64,000 nt of DNA. Origin: Zingiber officinale. Lineage: Eukaryota; Streptophyta; Magnoliopsida; Zingiberales; Zingiberaceae. The notes under the pieces are model-generated. The model saw only the letters and a list, made by a program, of their open reading frames with translations, was not told the origin of the DNA and did no database searches. Made by a program: the position numbers and the translations under genes. Position 1 is the first letter of the stretch. Every line of letters begins with the position of its first letter. The stretch is from NCBI RefSeq assembly GCF_018446385.1, contig NC_056005.1, forward strand, positions 94,950,984 to 95,014,983, written 5' to 3'. Of this stretch, positions 1 through 11,004 are shown in pieces.

Positions 1-233
1 CCAAGGCGACTGTCTCTCGATCTTCTTCTTTCCTTCGGTTGAGAGAGTTCTCTGCTTCCCAAGGCGACCATCTCTCGATCTATAGCCTTCCTCGCGAGCT
101 GCTGCGACATCTCCGTGAGTTTTTCTGATAAGTTTTTAGTATTCATTGTCCATTATCTTTTTCTCCGTGAGTTTCTCAGTACCGCTTTTGTTCTTGTCAG
201 TTTCAGAGTACCTGTTGTTCTACGCCGGTCAAA
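1..233 (+). promoter_or_regulatory. 5' leader and proximal promoter of ABCB copy A
   Basis: This stretch is closely similar to the sequence just before the start codon of copies C (54062-54302) and D (61430-61642), and partly to copy B (20180-20665). All share pyrimidine-rich CTCTCGATC motifs and the segment TTTCAGAGTACCTG close to the ATG. No clear TATA box is visible within the window. The upstream part of this promoter lies outside the window. Confidence 0.55.
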
Positions 234-1254
234 ATGAGCTCTCTAGTCTTCACTTCTTTTCTTTCCTTTCAGTCCATATTCAGTCATGGGGACATGGTTG
301 ACACGCTGTTGATGATTCTGGGATTCGTCGGCGCTGTTGGCGATGGGTTAGCAATACCAGCCTTTTTCATGTTCACCCGTGTCATCTTCAACGACATAGG
401 TCAGGGTTCCATCGAAGCGGTTAACTAGGTACAAATTATTCCTATTCATGTCTGATAGTAGTTTTTCATTGCTCTTTGGTTCTAAGCTGCTTTCTATCCA
501 GAACGTAATCTACTTGGTGTATCTGGCAGGCGGTAGCTTCTTAGCATCGTTCATGGGTAAGCTTTATTGATTTGATATAATTTATTTTATTTTATTTATT
601 GTTGATTTTAATTGATTGGATCATTGGGCAGAGGGTTACTGTTGGTCGAGAACAGGGGAGCGGCAGGCGTCGCGGATGCAAGCGCAGTATCTTACGGCGG
701 TTCTCCGGCAGGATGTTGAATATTTCGACCTGAACGCTGGCACCAGCAGTGAAGTCATTACCAGCATCACCAGTGACAGCCTCGTCATAGAAGACTGCCT
801 AAGCAAGAAGGTGCCCAACTTCATAATGAACCGCGCCACTTTGGTCGGATGCTACGCGGGAGGATTTTCCATGATGTGGCGGCTGGCGCTGGTGGGATCG
901 CCTACAGCGGTGCTGCTCGTCATCCCCGGCATCCTGTACGGCCACATCCTCATGGAGCTTGCTCGGAAGGTGCGGAGGGAGTACCAGAAGGCTGACACAG
1001 TCGTGGAGCAGTGTGTTTCCTCCATCAACACCGTTTACTCTTTTGTGGAGGAGGAGCGCACCATAGCCAAGTTTTCTGCCACGCTTGATGACTCCGTCAA
1101 GCTCGGTCTCCACCAGGGCCTCACGAAGGGACTGGCCGTCGGCAGCAATGGCATCATCTTTGCCATTATGGCCTTCTTGGTTTGGTTCGGCAGCCACATC
1201 ATCATGTATAACGGCGGCAAGGGCGGCACCGTATTCGCTATCAGCAACTCAATT
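234..1254 (+). pseudogene. ABCB15-like ABC transporter, copy A, truncated after exon 3
   Basis: Three exons are readable: 234-428, 502-556 and 632-1254, each with GT/AG borders matching copy C. They encode the N-terminus and first transmembrane half of a full-size ABCB (MDR/P-glycoprotein) exporter, an ATP-driven membrane pump. Recognisable stretches are [32 protein letters not shown] and [19 protein letters not shown]. The last codon of exon 1 is TAG (426-428) where copy C has AAG and copy D has GAG. This nonsense change abuts the donor site. Exon 3 is open, including the two positions that are stops in copy C. Similarity to copy C ends near 1254, and no nucleotide-binding domain follows. 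It is therefore a broken 5' fragment of about 240 residues out of roughly 1,250 in the family. Confidence 0.88.
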
Positions 1255-1752
1255 CATGAAAAATTGTATTTGTTTCTATCTTATATAAATTGTATTGTAT
1301 TGTGTGAAACTTATTTATGCATAAACCTCATGAAGAATTATGACTCTTTATAATATTATATATAAAAAATACTAAAAAAGATTAACCGCCTAGCGGCCAA
1401 GGTGGCCGAGGTGATATGTGGTCACCACCCTACCACATACTGCCACTCTTCACAAATCTAAGGACAATATGTATGCAAGGGTGATGATAATTTGGGATTG
1501 TAAATGTAATAAGGTACGTGACCTTTTGGGTTTTATATATGCTCTCTAGATCCATAAAAAAAAGTTATTGCCAAAAGTTAATGATGGGAACAAAGGCGGA
1601 ATTTATACATGGAAAGGCTGAGGGGAATGCTTGGAGTATAAAGATAATCTTATAGATGCAATCAAAGTTCTTTAGATACATTAAAAACCGCTCTGTTTTT
1701 TTTATCAATCATGTCCAATTTGATTTCTGATGATTTATGAAATTGTTTTAGT

Positions 1753-1793
<41 letters not shown>

Positions 1794-2735
1794 TACTATT
1801 CATCAAGTGAGAAGATAAAAATCCTTACTTGGATCAGCAGGGATTGCAACCCCTACTTCCTTTAGATAAAATTGATTTTGATGTAGTTGAGAATCCAACT
1901 AAACCCTATAACATTAATATAATCAATAATCTTATTTTATTCAGGACTTTTAATAATCTTAGTAAGCCTATGTTAGTATATATGATTTTATTAATGATCA
2001 TTATTTTATTTATTAATTTTATTAATAAATATTTTTAGTGAATATAAATAATTTAAGAATAGCTGTAACATGAAAATTAATTAATATAATCCAGTATTAT
2101 TAATTTGATAAATAAATGATTCTTATCCTACCAAGTGCCTTTGCTGCCCCTCTTCTTCTTTTCCATCTGCTCTCAGCTTAATCTTTTCCTTCCTCTTATC
2201 CTCCACTTCCTCTGTGTCAAGCAATACTGTTGGTAACACTGAAGTATCTGAGGGTACACCAGACTAGTCAATACTTTAATGTATCATTCTGGCTTGATAC
2301 TATTATTGAAACATTCTGAGATCTTACAACTTTCTATTTGGCATATGGAATCATTTGGAAATGTAAAGAAATATACCCAATAGTTTCAACTTCAGAGGTA
2401 AGTGCTATCCTAATCAAAAAAATGATGCTGAAGTCGGCCAGTGTAAAATAATGTAAAGAAATATACCCTAAGTTAAGTTGCTATATGTTTTGGGGTCAGA
2501 CTATACTTGGTATAGAGTGTATAGATTAGGCTCTATCCTTCAGTTTTATGCTTTGGGGGTAGGTAGCCTAAACAAAATTACTAATAGATTATTAGGGAGA
2601 GTGTTATTTTGTTCCAACTTCTAAGGCTTTTAATATCTTCAACTAGATAAAGAAAAGCCCCTCTTCTATCATTTATTCAACCTTTGTAAACCAATTGTTA
2701 TAAATATCATTTTCAAATAAAGTAGTACAATATGA
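1255..2735. other. Non-coding spacer with a block duplicated at 33640-34612
   Basis: No gene is seen at 1255-1755. From the CT repeat onward the sequence matches 33640-34612 almost base for base, so it is part of the segmental duplication and probably RRC1 intron. A 69-codon open frame at 1829-2038 also occurs in the second copy at 33708-33917. The three base differences between them all change the amino acid, so it does not look constrained. Confidence 0.7.
1758..1789. repeat. CT dinucleotide microsatellite (copy 1)
   Basis: About 16 CT units. The paralogous tract at 33645-33668 has about 12 units, so the repeat has changed length since the segmental duplication. Confidence 0.9.
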
Positions 2736-2844
2736 AATTGTTGTTAATGTTGATAGTGAATATTAAGCAATATTAGTGGAATATCTTTTGTAAGTGGATA
2801 GTAATTATCTGGAAAAGATTGTTTAGATATGTGAAAACTGTAAC

Positions 2845-3241
2845 ATATCCTCTCTAATGTTGATGCTGATGCTGCTGGAGAGGTAACATATCCTGATGCT
2901 GATGCTGATGCTGATGCTGATGTTGCTGCTGAGGTAACATATATATCCTCTCTAATACACGTCTTAATAAGCAATCAGAAGCACCAAATTATTAACATAT
3001 ATTGTATATAAGCACAGGTAGTTGAAGTTCTCACAGAATCAGTGACTTTAAAAGAAACACCTGTACCAACAAAAGTTGCAAGGCTTATGTTGGTGTCTGA
3101 TATTCTCCATAACAGCAGCGCTCCAATTAAGAATGCTTCTGCATATCATACAAAATTTGAAGCTACCCTTCCTGATATAATTGAGAGCTTTACTGACTTA
3201 TATCACAGTATTACTGGAAGAATCACTGCTGAAGCTTGAAG
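2845..3241 (+). pseudogene. RRC1: RRC1/SR140 splicing factor, CID-region exon(s), unit 1
   Basis: The exon at 3017-3241 follows an AG acceptor and reads VVEVLTESVTLKE, then VARLMLVSDILHNSSAP and TKFEATLPDI, then DLYHSITGRITAEA. This is the CID (RNA polymerase II CTD-interacting) part of plant RRC1/SR140, a U2 snRNP-associated splicing regulator. A run coding for NVDADAAGE before a GTAACA donor at about 2851-2881 resembles the end of the preceding exon. That exon end and its donor are then partly repeated at 2893-2941 by a GATGCT expansion. The last codons read GCT TGA AG before the donor at 3242. Loss of one T from an expected GCTTTGAAG would explain the stop. The rest of the gene in this unit is represented only by the last exon at 18366-18511. 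Confidence 0.85.
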
Positions 3242-3459
3242 GTGATAAAATTTCTTTTAATCAAAACAATTAATCTATAATGTGGCTTTACATCTGCTTA
3301 TCATGATGTTTTAGTTGCCCATGGATGCCTATGTGACATTAGTCTCTATACATGGTGTTACAGGTGCGAATAATTTAGCACAGTCGTAGGATTCAGCATA
3401 CTCCATGGATTCAAGCCCTGGACAGTTAATAAAAACAAAAAAAAAAAATGTAACAAAGG
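3242..3459. other. RRC1 intron remainder, possible SINE tail
   Basis: Intron sequence between the CID exon and the LTR element. The segment GGATTCAAGCCCTGGA at 3401-3423, followed by an A-rich tract at 3429-3449, resembles a tRNA-like B box with a tail. No A box or target duplication could be assigned, so a SINE is only a possibility. Confidence 0.35.
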
Positions 3460-3464
3460 GCCAG

Positions 3465-5160
3465 TGATAACTATGATTTTACTGTATTATTTTGATTCAT
3501 ATATGCATGATTTGATGTTGATTTCATATGTTTAAATACTGATTACATCACATTTTATGCATTGTCTTTATTTTTGGACTTAATTACAAATTATCTTATT
3601 TTTTGTATTATTTTATGCATTTTATGCATCTATTCGAACCAAAATTGGGCTCGAATCGGAGTTTAAACAAGAAGATCAAGCTTTGAGTCGATTTGGATCG
3701 TTCGTTGAAGATTGGAGAGATCTGAGCCATCCGTTGAGAATTTGGTCCATCCGACCTAATGAGGAGCAGATCTGAGCCATTGATGAAGATCCGGAAGTTT
3801 TGATTCAGATCTGAGTTCATCCATCCGTTGATCCAGCCAGAAACATTCTGGAGCGTTCATCGAAGATTGGACAGATCTGGACCATCCAGTTAAGATTTGG
3901 TCGATCCGACCTAAGGGAGAGTAGATCCAGACCCTAGATCAAGATCAGTAACTCCAGATCGGATTTTAGGCGACTTTTCACCGTTGATCAAGCTCCGAAT
4001 CAATCACAGCCGTCCGTTCAGATTGAAACAGATGCAAAACAGAAGCTACAGTAGCTTCCCGGCTTCGTCGATCCTCCACAACACGCAGCTTCGTCCCGGT
4101 GCACGGCTTCTTCCGGATTTCGGCCCCTTTCCTTCTCTGATCAACTCTTTCAAGTTTCGACCTCGGTGGTGAGCATCTCGGCAGCTTCATTCTGATCATC
4201 TGGACCCGTCGTTGGGTGGTTCCTCTGGCGGAATTTCTCTCCCGGCCTTCTCTATTCCAGCGCCGATTTGGAGGTGGTCTTCCAATCGGTGACTCCGATT
4301 CCCATCAGAAACATTTGGAGGTGGTCTTCCGGTGTTCCAGAGCTCCATCCGACATCACACCACCATCCACAGCGTCATTCCAGATTCAGAGTTTGGAGGT
4401 TGCAGAAATCCAGATTTTCGGCCATTATTGGGTTTAGGGTTGTTTCCAGCGTGTCGGGGGTGGTCCGTAGGCACTGTTGAGCACTCCTTGAACTGAGACG
4501 CAGCTGAGATGCTTCACTGAGGTCCAGAGTTGGGTGTTCTTGACTTTGACATTCTTGTGTGACAGCAAGAATGTGAAGTTTGTATGGATTGGTTGTGAGT
4601 TGGATCGGTTAGGGTTTATTTCATTTTGTTACTGTTTTTTACAGCTTAGAACAGATTCATTTTAATGTTTGTTATGTTTTAGCAAGTAATCTAGCATTTC
4701 ATTTCCTTGTTTAAGTTTAATTTTTGTTTAATTTGATGTTTGGTTAAGTGTTTAGTGTTTAAGTTCTAAGTTAGGGTTTACATCTTGATTAAGATCAGAT
4801 TTAATTTGATATTTGCTATTTCAATCTTAGGTTAAGTGTGTGTTAATAATTTAATCACAACGTAGAGTGACAATGCGTTTGGGTTTGATTGTTGGCACAC
4901 AAGTAGATTTCATTTATGCATTAGATTAATTTCTTTATTGCTGTGCTTCACTTTTGTTAGATTTAGATTCAAGTTTAAACCTCCATCTTTACATTAGAAA
5001 TTCCAAAAATAGGAATAAAATACAATCCTAGATTACATCCTACCGTTGGTTCCTCGAGGTTCGATCCTGGGCTCGTTACTACAACATTATTGCAAAATTA
5101 AGGGGTTCAGTGAATATTCATTGTTAATTTGATTTACGAGTGTGACAAACATCGTTATCA
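3465..5160 (+). repeat. 5' LTR of the gypsy-like element (unit 1)
   Basis: 1,696 bp, starting TGATAAC and ending ATCGTTATCA. It pairs with 16013-17714, and several percent of positions differ between the two, so the insertion is not recent. Open frames inside the LTR around 3978-4480 recur in the other LTR copies and show no protein-like constraint. Confidence 0.88.
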
Positions 5161-5165
5161 AATTT

Positions 5166-5182
5166 TGGTGTCGTTGCCGGGG
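5166..5182 (+). other. Primer binding site of the gypsy-like element
   Basis: TGGTGTCGTTGCCGGGG lies five bases after the LTR end. It is one or two bases away from the TGGCGCCGTTGCCGGGG site used by plant Athila/Tat elements, attributed to tRNA-Asp. Confidence 0.75.
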
Positions 5183-5289
5183 AAAACGTTAATATGCAAT
5201 GTTTGGTAATTTTAGGATTGTTGTTTGATTGCTTTCATGATTATATATCCATGTGTTGATTTTATTTGTTCCTGAGTCTTCTGAATTTA

Positions 5290-6240
5290 TTTGCTAGTTT
5301 TCAGTGTAAGAACAGGAAATTCTTTTTTACCATGGATTCATATTATTTAGCATTTTGAATATTGGAGTCAGAGTCATTATTATCAGCCTCAGACTGGGAT
5401 TTATGCGCCTGAATATCAGTATGAGGATGCACAAGAACAAATTGAAGAATCAATATGGAGATTCAATGAAATTATGCAACAAATGAGTGAACATCAAGAG
5501 CAACAATTTGCAAGGATACAGAATATTCAGAGTCAGATCAGATTGCATCATCCATCAATCAGTTACAAATACAAAACGCCAGTGAAGAGGTGGATTATGG
5601 AGATCTTGTCAGGTCTGACCCTACTTCCATTTCTTTTCAAGATTTTTCTAGAATTATTTGTGATGATGATGTAGTTGTTCAAATTTTTGATTCTACTAAC
5701 AATGTTGCTCTAGATGTTGTGAATGATGCAAGTATTGTTTTTGAAGATTTAAGTGTAGGGGAATGCTTACTGGAAGCATTACCTTAAGAATCACCAAGGA
5801 TAGAGGATGTAAGTGTAGGGACTTGTGCTATGGAGCCAAGCACCCAAGAATCACTACATGAAGTTGTACGTTCATCAGAACAAGAGCTTGAGTCATTTCT
5901 TGATGAAAAGGAGGTAATAATCACCACTCCAGGTACCTTTCAACACGATAAGGTAAGTATTGTTTGTGATACATCAGAAAATTTCATAGAGGTACTATTT
6001 ATTGATTTTATTAGATGTGATGCATTTCTTATATTCTACCCACACTAATATTCTCCTATTTTCTTTTAATCCCACATGCTTGTGGGAGGTGTTTTCTTTG
6101 ATTGATGTTGTAGGAGAACATAAGCTTCCGGAGTGGGTGCTTAAACTGAACCGACTTAGACCTCCAGAAAGAATTTTGAAAGGAAAAATGAGTAATAAGA
6201 AGAATTTGAGTAGAACCATGATTACTCCACTTCCGGGGTG
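5290..6240 (+). pseudogene. Gag-like remains of the gypsy-like element
   Basis: Short open stretches on the + strand encode acidic, glutamine-rich peptides, for example EEQ-rich segments near 5440-5530 and LPEWVLKLNRLRPP near 6130-6170. Their place just after the primer site is where gag is expected. No CCHC knuckle, protease or polymerase motif is visible. The reading is degraded and I cannot assign it to a named gag family. Confidence 0.4.
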
Positions 6241-9200
6241 ACTTGTATTGTTAGATCTTCTTCAACCACCGGGAATTAAAGGGGAGTTGGTTCTAATTTT
6301 GTTTTCTTTTGCATTTTAATTCATGCTTGGTTAATAAATTCGTTATACGTTTCTTTGGTTCTATACTTTGCATTTACACTTTGTTTTTACATTTTGCATT
6401 TTATTTCCACATTTGCTTCCATACTTTACATTTAGTTTGGTATCATAGCATTTTCATTTTTAATAAATTCTCCATAGAATTGTTTTAGTAATACTTTTAA
6501 GATGGTAAAAGTCTCTTAAATTTGATCATCAATTTTAGGTCATGTGACATGATTGGATGCTTTACTTACATGATATTGGTTTAAATGGTGGTGGATTCCT
6601 TTTTGATTAATCAAGCTTGATTGCATTACAATACCTAGAGAGGACCACTTAAAGCCTAAACTCTATTATTTTCTTTGTATGGCATGTACTCATAGTAATT
6701 GAACTCTAGAACTTGCTTAGTTTCTTTTCAAAGTCACAATTGCATATGTATGCATGGAAATAAAGGATATTTGTCATTCTTGTTCTATCATAATTTCTAA
6801 TTCCTTTTCCCACAATCTTCTTGTAACATTCTCATCTAGCATTCTAATTCTTAATTCTCTTTGCTTGTCATATTTCTTTTATTTCGTTGAGAGTTTTGGA
6901 TTAATTGCTTGATGAGTTAGCTTGACTAGATGAGCAAAGAATTAAGTGTGGGGGAGGATTTGCATGAAATCAAAGATCATAAAGGCTTTGGAGGGTTTAA
7001 GGAGTACTAAATTCTATTTTTAAAGCATAGTCTATTTTTGGGCTTGTTATAGTTTGAAGATTCTATTGCTACAATTTTGGATTTACTGGAGTTTCAATCA
7101 ATAACCAATAGATTGGATTGAAGCTTGGTGTTGAGTAATACATGAACCTTAATCTTGAAAGAGAATTCAAGCTATTGTATCAAAATTGATGTGCTGATTT
7201 CAACAGTTGCGGAGACTTGGTTAGCTAATTGTTAGGAGGCTGCATGAATTTCCACTTATACTATATGGGTGCATTATGCTTCAATCAGATTATTCATGCT
7301 TTTCAGAATGGAAAGTTAAAGAAGTGCAGAAATAAAAGGGAAACAAATTCTGCTAGTGTGGCAATAGTGGAGTAGCAAATGGTATTCTTGCATAAATGAC
7401 TTCTACAAATTTTGGTTCCAATTACTGAAAGATGAAACAGTGAATTCAGTGTGTATACCAATTTTATATCGAGCTCACACTACTGGTTCATTTATTTTCA
7501 GGAGCAGTGACAACAACATAACAGATCTGATTTCTGATATTGCTATTGCTGAGTTTGGTTTTGATTAGCATCTGTTGTGAATCAAAGGTAGACTTGACTT
7601 GCTGAGAATTCGTGATAAGAGTTTGGAAGTGTAGGAAAAACAAAAGTGTGGCAGTGAATCATGGATGCATGTTAATTTAATGGTGCTGATTTTTTGAATT
7701 GTCCAATTTCATTGTAGTGGAAGGAATCAGTAAAAAGAGGTGGAAGTTGTGCAACCATTGGAAGCAGAAATCAGATATCATTGGAAGCAGGAAGCAGGAA
7801 AGCAACGGAACAGAGACAGATAAAAAGAAGAGAACCTGCAGAATAATTATACAAACAGATGCAGAAATATGTAGAAATTTGTTTGGAAATACAAGATTTT
7901 GTGCCAAAAGTGTATCAAATATTAGGGACAACAATTAAACAAGTGAGAAATTTAAGTGAAGCTTTGCTAATTCAGACACAAATGGTATTCTTGTATTTCT
8001 ATGTCTTCTACAAATTGAAGCAACATATTTCTAAAAAAATCTGCTGCTGAAAAGTGGAAATAGGAAGCTGAAGGTTAGGAATTTGTTGCTGGAAATGGAA
8101 ATGAAAGTAATGTTTTCTGAATTACACAAAAAGAAACCATTTTTCAAGGAGCAGGAGTTAAATGCAATGAAGAAACAAGTTTTAGAGACTGTAATTGGGA
8201 GTTAAATGCAGAATCCAGTAAGGGCAACAAGAAACAAAACATAATTCTGTTTTAATTGTGTATCAAGTGTGTGCCAAAATTTTGTCAGCAAACTTCAAAT
8301 CATTGAAGAACTTAAGTGAAGATCTTGTATTTCCAATAACAAATGGTGGTTAATTAGTGAAGAAGTCTCGAGCAACAGATTTAAGAAATGCAATTTGAAT
8401 ATTGGAATTGTAATGCTAAATCTAGAAGTGGTTGAAATGTCTAACTGAAGTAGTCAGTTCAGAAATGCAGAGAGGGATTTCTGGTTAGTTGAGCATTGAT
8501 ATGTTATGAATATTGGTAGTTTGTCCAAAATATCAAAATTTCAAGACATCAAAAGGTAGCAAATTGTGAACCAAAAGTCTGCACTAATTTACTGGATTAG
8601 TATTTCTTATACACTGGATTTTTAGAATTCTACACTGGAATTTAATTTCCAGTTTTCTGATTGAAGCTAAATTCTGAAATTACTGAGCTGAATTCATTAC
8701 TTCACTGCACATCTCATAATTATGCAGAAACTTGATGATAATTATGCATTCCCTAATTTTTGAAACTGAAGATTCAGGAGTAGTTGGATTGCTAAATGAA
8801 TCTTAGTATTTTCCATTCGGGGTGCAAAAGTAAGCTTCCATCTGCAACAAACTACAAGTGAGACCATGCCAATGAATTCAGGAAAATGAATCAGTAGGAA
8901 AAAGAACCTGAATTCATATTGCTGGAATTGATTTCTGAGCTGCTGAAACTTAAGCTTTAAATCTGAAATTCTGATTTTGAATTTTGAATTCTGAAATTGG
9001 ATTGCTGGAATAGGAGCTGCAGTTTTCTTGTTTGTGTGTGCTAGTTTTTGTATGAAGATCCAAACTTTTGGTAGTTCTTGTTTGCTACTATGCTCCTTCC
9101 TTTGCCTTTTGTATTGTTTCTATAATTCTGTATAGCTTGAAGCTATTCTGAAACAGGGAGGGCAGTGGTAATAATCATAGAAAGCTTTGTGTTGTAGGTG

Positions 9201-11004
9201 GTTTCCTCCTAGCAACCTGTAATCATCTGCTGGTGTTTGCTTAATTCACTTAGTGGATGAAATTGCCATGAGATCGCACTAGGGTGATGCTTACATTTGG
9301 GTTGACTGTTTTCTGCAATTGCTGTTGCTAATTCAGAAGAAATGTAGAAACAATGAAATGAAGCAGAAAATCTTCAATTGTAGAAGCAGAAATGAATTGC
9401 TGAATCTGGGCAGTGCTGAATTTGGACAGTAGGCAAACTCTGAGAAATTGTGAGTGCAGATTTTCAGAATTGAATCATGAATCTGAATTCATGAGTTTAA
9501 TCTCTTGCTACTTTGGTTGAATCCTGGTTAATTCTAAATAGATTGCACTTGAACTACAAATCCAGAAGCTATAGAGGAAAGGAAAGGGCAAGGTGTTGAT
9601 GTCACTGTCGATTTCAGATGTTGCTGCTGTAAAACTTAATATGTATGGAAGAATCTAGCACGTCAGAAATGAACTGATCAGCCTAGTGCATGGTGCAAGG
9701 AAAAAAATTTCAGAATCAGCCTAGTTCAGTTGTTGTTTCTGTTTTCAGTCTGATTTTTGTTCTGAATTGCAGGACTGGAGGAGATTAGAAAAGGAAAAGA
9801 GTGATGAATTAAACCCATCAAGTTCTTGCTGTCTAAATTTTGATGTTTATCCAGCAAATGCAGATCTAAATGTCTGATACAGAATCCTGCCTTTATTTAC
9901 GGCCCATTGTACACCTCAAGCAAATCAGATATAATTTCATGAGTTGCAGAATTGAAATTAAAAGTCTAGCAGATTCTTAAACTGTAGTTGAATCTGAATT
10001 CAGAATTGGTGTGATTTGTTTGAAACAAGTGTTGTGCCACTTATGGTTGATGTGTCTGGTCAGCTTGGTTTGGAGTTTAATATCCTGTTTATTTAGTGTT
10101 AAATGAGATTCTCGAATAGGCTTAACCTTACAAGTCTTATGCTGAAAGACTTTCAGATTGCTAATTCTGAAACTTTCTTTGGAAGCATTAACTCTGTGAA
10201 GTTGAATTCTGGATTCTAGATGCAGAAAAAAAAAAATCTGTTTGTCAATTAAATTCTGAAAATTCTCAGAGAAGTGCAAGATGGTGATAGGGAGAGTTGG
10301 TTGGAGAAGAGCTAAGTTTGGAATTGGCTAACTTCTGGATATTGAATTGTGAGAAGAAACGAAGCAGAAGAGAGAAAAAAAAACCCTGCAGAACATGAAG
10401 GAACTATAAATACTGCTCGTGCCAAATCTTCAAGCTTTTCCTGATCAGTAGCAAACTAAATTAAAGATGAACTCTTAATGATTTAATTTGAAACTCATTT
10501 GAAATTTGGATTTCTGGAATGCTGAAGTTGGAACCCTGTTTAGTGCCAATTTTTCATGTTGATTTTGCAGCAATCAGGATTCCATCTCCTAAAGGTTGCA
10601 GCACTTAAATGAAAGTCTTGACAAAACTAAATTCTTCTTGAGATAAATTGAGATTTCCTTGAATTATAAAATCTGTATTGAAGATCAGAAGTCATGTGCA
10701 GAATTCTTACTAATTTCACATAGTAAGAAACACATATTTTTGAGTTCACAGAACAGCCTCTGATATCTGAAGAAGATGGAATTGCAGAATCCAGAAAATG
10801 CAGAAATGTTAAGTCTGAATGAAGAACATGCAATTCTTACTAATTTCACATAGTAAGAAACACATATTTTTGAGTTCACAGAACAGCCTCTGATATCTGA
10901 AGAAGATGGAATTGCAGAATCCAGAAAATGCAGAAATGTTAAGTCTGAATGAAGAACATGCAATTATGTATCAGTTTTGTGTGCTAAATTGTGGATGCAA
11001 TTTC
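6241..11004. other. Long non-coding interior of the gypsy-like element
   Basis: An A/T-rich, purine-biased interior with no credible gene. From 7980 onward it is collinear with 34612-37890 in unit 2, then with 46015-46300. A purine motif AAGTGTGGGGGAG occurs at 6949 and again at 15283, resembling the tract before the 3' LTR. Confidence 0.65.
10702..10961. repeat. 130-bp tandem duplication inside the gypsy-like element
   Basis: Two head-to-tail units, 10702-10831 and 10832-10961, differ at very few positions. The unit 2 copy of the element has a single unit near 46133-46265, so the duplication arose after the segmental duplication. Confidence 0.88.

Noticed and set aside
1829-2038. 69-codon open frame present in both units (also 33708-33917)
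   Set aside because: The three base differences between the copies all change the amino acid, the sequence is A/T-rich, and no family is recognised. It is duplicated intron sequence.
2744-2974. Minus-strand frame rich in Ser-Ala repeats
   Set aside because: It is the reverse reading of the GATGCT repeat at an RRC1 exon end.
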